Program-made: the position numbers and the translations under genes
Part shown: positions 61,587 through 64,000 of the stretch, in pieces
Layout of the letters: each line of letters starts with the position of its first letter
How positions within the stretch are numbered: position 1 is the first letter of the stretch
The notes under the pieces: generated by a model
The model's database searches: none
Seen by the model: only the letters and a program-made list of their open reading frames with translations
What the model was told of the DNA's origin: nothing
NCBI GenBank assembly: GCA_028819575.1
Contig: JAPPLB010000093.1
Span: forward strand, 1-64,000
Source of the DNA: Bryobacterales bacterium
GTDB lineage: Bacteria > Acidobacteriota > Terriglobia > Bryobacterales > UBA6623
Direction: 5' to 3'
Length of the DNA stretch: 64,000 nucleotides

Positions 61587-62516
61587 CTATTCGCTGCCGG
61601 AGGTGTTCGCCGCCGCTCGCCGGGGTTGCTGGACCTTGGGGGTCGCCAGATAGCCGACGATGCGGTCTTTGGAGATGCGGTTGACGACCAGCTCGCAAGG
61701 TTGGCGCGACCCGATGACATAGAACTGGACGGGTTCGAGCAGCGTCTTGTTCTTCTTTTCGATCCGCTTGTCATCGGCCCAGAGGTCGATGTTGAAGCGA
61801 TTGCGCTTGGTGTCGGCTCTGCGAAGCCGAATGGTGACCGGGCCGACCCGCGAGGCCTGCTTCGCTTTCGTGATATCGAACTCGAAGTAGTTCCGCTCGC
61901 CCAACTCACGCAGCGCCGTGAGTTCGTCGGCGTTCGTCGCGATCAGGCCGCTCTGCACGCCGAGGTCGCCGCGAACCGTCTTCAGATCGGCGATCGTCCG
62001 CTCCAGCTCCTGCCGCGTCTCGTCGACCTTCTCTTCGACGGTCCCCACCTTGCCCGTGAGCGAGCCGAGCCGGTTGCCGGTCTGCTGCGTCGTGGAGCGC
62101 AATTCCTGAATGCTGCCTCCCACCTCGTTGAAGCGGGCTTGCTGCTGAGCCTGGGTCTCTTCGATGGCCTCCGAGAGCTTGGCGGCGCGCCCCATCGCGC
62201 GCTTCTCGACCTGGGTGGTCTTGGCGGCGAGTTCCTTTTCAGCGGAGTCCACCATTCCCTCGACCTTTCTGACGCTCGAGGTGATCTCCCTCGAGGTGCG
62301 GGTGACCGAGCCCTCCAGTTGCGCCAGCTTCTCTTCATGGACCTGAAGCATGGCGACGTGCGGCTCGAGCCGCGCCTGGGTGTCCTTCAATTCGAGAAAC
62401 AGGTACAGCGTGGTTCCCATCAGGCAGGCCACCACCACGAGCAGGCCGATCATGATCGGCGGCGTTGCCGGACGGCCGCCGGACGGTGCGCCGGCATCAT
62501 ATTGATTCGTAGACAT
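61587..62516 (-). CDS. Membrane-anchored coiled-coil protein
   Basis: 309 residues. After a short cytoplasmic start comes one transmembrane helix (about 22-43, IGLLVVVACLMGTTLYLFLE), then a long coiled coil (about 55-190) rich in Glu, Lys and Gln heptads. A compact C-terminal domain (about 200-295) has ERNYFEFDITKAKQASRVGP and PVQFYVIGSRQPCELVVNRI. It resembles conserved hypothetical proteins of Acidobacteria. The coiled coil suggests scaffolding between the inner membrane and the periplasm; no specific function can be assigned. Confidence 0.75.
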   Translation of the reverse strand: MSTNQYDAGAPSGGRPATPPIMIGLLVVVACLMGTTLYLFLELKDTQARLEPHVAMLQVHEEKLAQLEGSVTRTSREITSSVRKVEGMVDSAEKELAAKTTQVEKRAMGRAAKLSEAIEETQAQQQARFNEVGGSIQELRSTTQQTGNRLGSLTGKVGTVEEKVDETRQELERTIADLKTVRGDLGVQSGLIATNADELTALRELGERNYFEFDITKAKQASRVGPVTIRLRRADTKRNRFNIDLWADDKRIEKKNKTLLEPVQFYVIGSRQPCELVVNRISKDRIVGYLATPKVQQPRRAAANTSGSE

Positions 62517-62619
62517 GAGCTTTCCCCCGAGGTGGATATCTTCCAGCGAACAAGCGGTTCAGGGCGGGGGCCGCCAACATTACCGCCGGACCCATTGTAA
62601 CATCGCCCTCCGCTGCGAA

Positions 62620-62637
62620 CTAGCCTGCATGTCTCAT
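62620..62637. mobile_element. MITE-like repeat, terminal relic F
   Basis: CTAGCCTGCATGTCTCAT matches one end of the repeat with one change, including the flanking CTAG. Nothing further of the element can be recognised. It lies between the coiled-coil gene and the glycosyltransferase gene. Confidence 0.45.
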
Positions 62638-62750
62638 TGGACGCGGGAAGCACCTCATTCGGTTTCCGTCAAGCTTTCGTTCCGGACGGTTGAAGCCGGT
62701 GTTCGCCCGGGACGGAACTCACGGGAGGTTTGTTATGATCGGCTGTCCCG

Positions 62751-63668
62751 ATGCCCGCGGCTCCCCGGTTGTCGATCGTGGTCCCTGTTCGGGATGAGCA
62801 GGATACGGTCCATGAACTGGCGGCAAGGATCGCCGGAGCCGTCAAGGACGAGTACGAACTCATCTTCATCGACGACGGCAGCACGGACGACACCTGGAAA
62901 CGGTTAGTGGAACTCCACCAGCCGGACCGGGTCCGACTGTTGCGCTTTCGCAGGCACTCCGGGAAGACGCCCGCGTTGATGGCCGGGTTCCGCGCGGCGC
63001 GGGGAGAAACGATCGTAACGCTGGACGGCGATCTGCAGGACGACCCTGCCGAGATTCCCCGCTTCGTCGCCAAGCTCGGCGAGGGTTACGACCTGGTCAC
63101 GGGCTGGAAGAAGCAGCGCCGCGATCCCCTGATCAAAGTGATCTCGTCGCGGCTGTTCAACTTCGCCGCGCGGCTCTCGACGGGTCTGCGGCTCCATGAC
63201 ATCAATTGCGGATTCAAAGCCATGCGGGGCGAAGCGGCGCGCTCGCTGCGCATCCACGGTGACCTGCACCGCTTCATTCCCGTTCTGGCGGCCGCCCGAG
63301 GCTTCCGGGTCACCGAGATCGAGGTCACCCACCATCCGCGCCGCCACGGCCGCTCCAAGTACGGCATCGAACGGATGTTCAGGGGCCTGTTCGACCTGCT
63401 GACGGTCGCGCTGGCGACCCGGTTGCTCAAGCGGCCGGCGCAGGGGTTCGCCTGGGTGGATCTCGCTTTTCTGGCGCTGGCGCTCCTCTTGCTCGGAGGG
63501 TTGATCGCACAGGGCGCCGGGACGCCGCCGCTCGTCGCCGCGGGCGCGGTCCTTATTGTGGCGAGGTTCGTCTTCAGGGCCGCGGGCCGGGCGGCGGAGC
63601 GTGTCGCGTCCACGGGAGCGCCGGACCCGGAGCTTCCCAGATATGCGATCCAGGAGAGGCTCGACTGA
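62751..63668 (+). CDS. GT2-family glycosyltransferase (DPM1/GtrB-like)
   Basis: 305 residues. The nucleotide-sugar-binding domain starts RLSIVVPVRDEQDTVHELAA, with FIDDGSTDDTWKRLVEL and the DxD-type TLDGDLQDDPAEIPRF. The GtrB/DPM1 motif MKRLHD-type is GLRLHDINCGFKAMRGEAAR. Then HHPRRHGRSKYGIERMFRG, and two C-terminal membrane helices (LAFLALALLLLGGLIAQGAG). Such enzymes transfer a sugar to undecaprenyl or dolichyl phosphate. The next gene is a flippase-like protein, a natural partner. The start MPAAPRLS has no strong ribosome-binding site. Confidence 0.9.
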   Translation: MPAAPRLSIVVPVRDEQDTVHELAARIAGAVKDEYELIFIDDGSTDDTWKRLVELHQPDRVRLLRFRRHSGKTPALMAGFRAARGETIVTLDGDLQDDPAEIPRFVAKLGEGYDLVTGWKKQRRDPLIKVISSRLFNFAARLSTGLRLHDINCGFKAMRGEAARSLRIHGDLHRFIPVLAAARGFRVTEIEVTHHPRRHGRSKYGIERMFRGLFDLLTVALATRLLKRPAQGFAWVDLAFLALALLLLGGLIAQGAGTPPLVAAGAVLIVARFVFRAAGRAAERVASTGAPDPELPRYAIQERLD

Positions 63669-63716
63669 GTCCGAGGCATCCGCCTGACAGCGACGAAAAG
63701 AGCACGAGATTCCCGC

Positions 63717-64000
63717 TTGCAACGCGCCGTTCAGGTCCTGAAGTATCTCGTCCCGGTGGTCATCGCGTTCTTCATCGGAAGGGTCATCTATCAGAACTGG
63801 CAGGAGGTGCGGAATGCGGCCTGGAGTTTCCGACCTATCGAGCTTTCGGCTTCGTTCCTGCTGACCGGCTGGTGGTTCGTGCTGCGGCCCCGCGTGTGGG
63901 GATTCGTCCTGGACCACTTCGGCCACAAGCTCACTTTCCACCAGGCGTTCCAAGTGGTGCGAAAAGCGGAGCTGAGCCGTTACGTGCCCGGCACGATCTG
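63717..64000 (+). CDS. Flippase-like (UPF0104/AglD-like) membrane protein, cut by window end
   Basis: Starts at TTG 63717, 48 bases after the glycosyltransferase stop (the frame is open from 63669), and continues past the window. The visible part shows two membrane helices (VLKYLVPVVIAFFIGRVIYQ and SASFLLTGWWFVLRPRV) and a C-terminal RKAELSRYVPGTIW, typical of lysylphosphatidylglycerol-synthase-related/flippase-like proteins. It probably moves or helps assemble a lipid-linked sugar made by the adjacent enzyme. Only about 94 residues are seen. Confidence 0.75.
   Translation, partial: MQRAVQVLKYLVPVVIAFFIGRVIYQNWQEVRNAAWSFRPIELSASFLLTGWWFVLRPRVWGFVLDHFGHKLTFHQAFQVVRKAELSRYVPGTI

Noticed and set aside
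1-64000. CRISPR array, prophage or rRNA operon
   Set aside because: No regularly spaced repeats, phage structural genes or rRNA sequences were seen.

Overview
The window looks like a piece of an Acidobacteriota chromosome, most like the Solibacter/Bryobacter side of the phylum. Evidence: a VWFA-related protein of the acidobacterial type (60714-61523), a paired PSD1-type cytochrome (DUF1549/DUF1553) and DUF1501 module (1528-5950), several Tat-exported 'SRR/TRR' proteins, a TonB receptor with an N-terminal carboxypeptidase-regulatory-like domain, a fused LptF-LptG permease, and bacillithiol genes in a Gram-negative-type envelope. The taxonomy is inference. Coding density is high and there is no prophage, plasmid or CRISPR array.

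Layout. 0-6 kb: Na+ symporter, then the PSCyt/DUF1553 and DUF1501 pair on the minus strand. 6-9 kb: bacillithiol genes (ypdA-like reductase, bshA) and tRNA-Phe(GAA). 9-13.6 kb: Tat amidohydrolase, an ECF sigma/anti-sigma/Spy-like cassette, a PNPOx-like protein, DUF4159. 13.7-17.8 kb: a tightly coupled iron operon: DtxR-type regulator, a membrane-anchored DtxR-FeoA fusion, and FeoB split into a GTPase protein and a membrane protein; a promoter and DtxR-like operator lie just upstream. 17.9-24.9 kb: sialidase-like protein, DUF3386 protein, TonB receptor, two tiny ORFs, PQQ-like propeller, a small unknown gene. 25.1-31.4 kb: rimP-nusA-infB-DUF503-apbE behind a promoter and terminator-like leader. 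31.7-32.2 kb: a decayed vapBC. 32.3-34.9 kb: Tsx/OmpK-like porin and ammonium transporter with a tandem 18-bp operator-like repeat. 34.9-38.3 kb: a partner-switching module (SpoIIE phosphatase, RsbW-like kinase, STAS antagonist). 38.6-43.6 kb: LamG/Ig protein, NlpC/P60 lipoprotein, a TonB-receptor remnant. 44-48.3 kb: a polyamine-type ABC operon (potA-D-B-C order). 48.5-57 kb: methyltransferase, pentahaem cytochrome, LptFG fusion, PLP dehydratase, ketopantoate-reductase-like and DAO-family oxidoreductases, an unknown protein. 57.3-64 kb: IlvD/Edd dehydratase, mutarotase-like protein, VWFA protein, coiled-coil protein, GT2 glycosyltransferase and a flippase-like protein cut by the window end.

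A non-coding repeat family (about 201 bp, perfect 21-bp terminal inverted repeats in the best copy) recurs only between 41 and 63 kb, always between genes and often directly after a stop codon. The most unusual gene set is the iron operon. The DUF3386/TonB/small-protein cluster and the ammonium transporter's tandem repeat are the next best leads.
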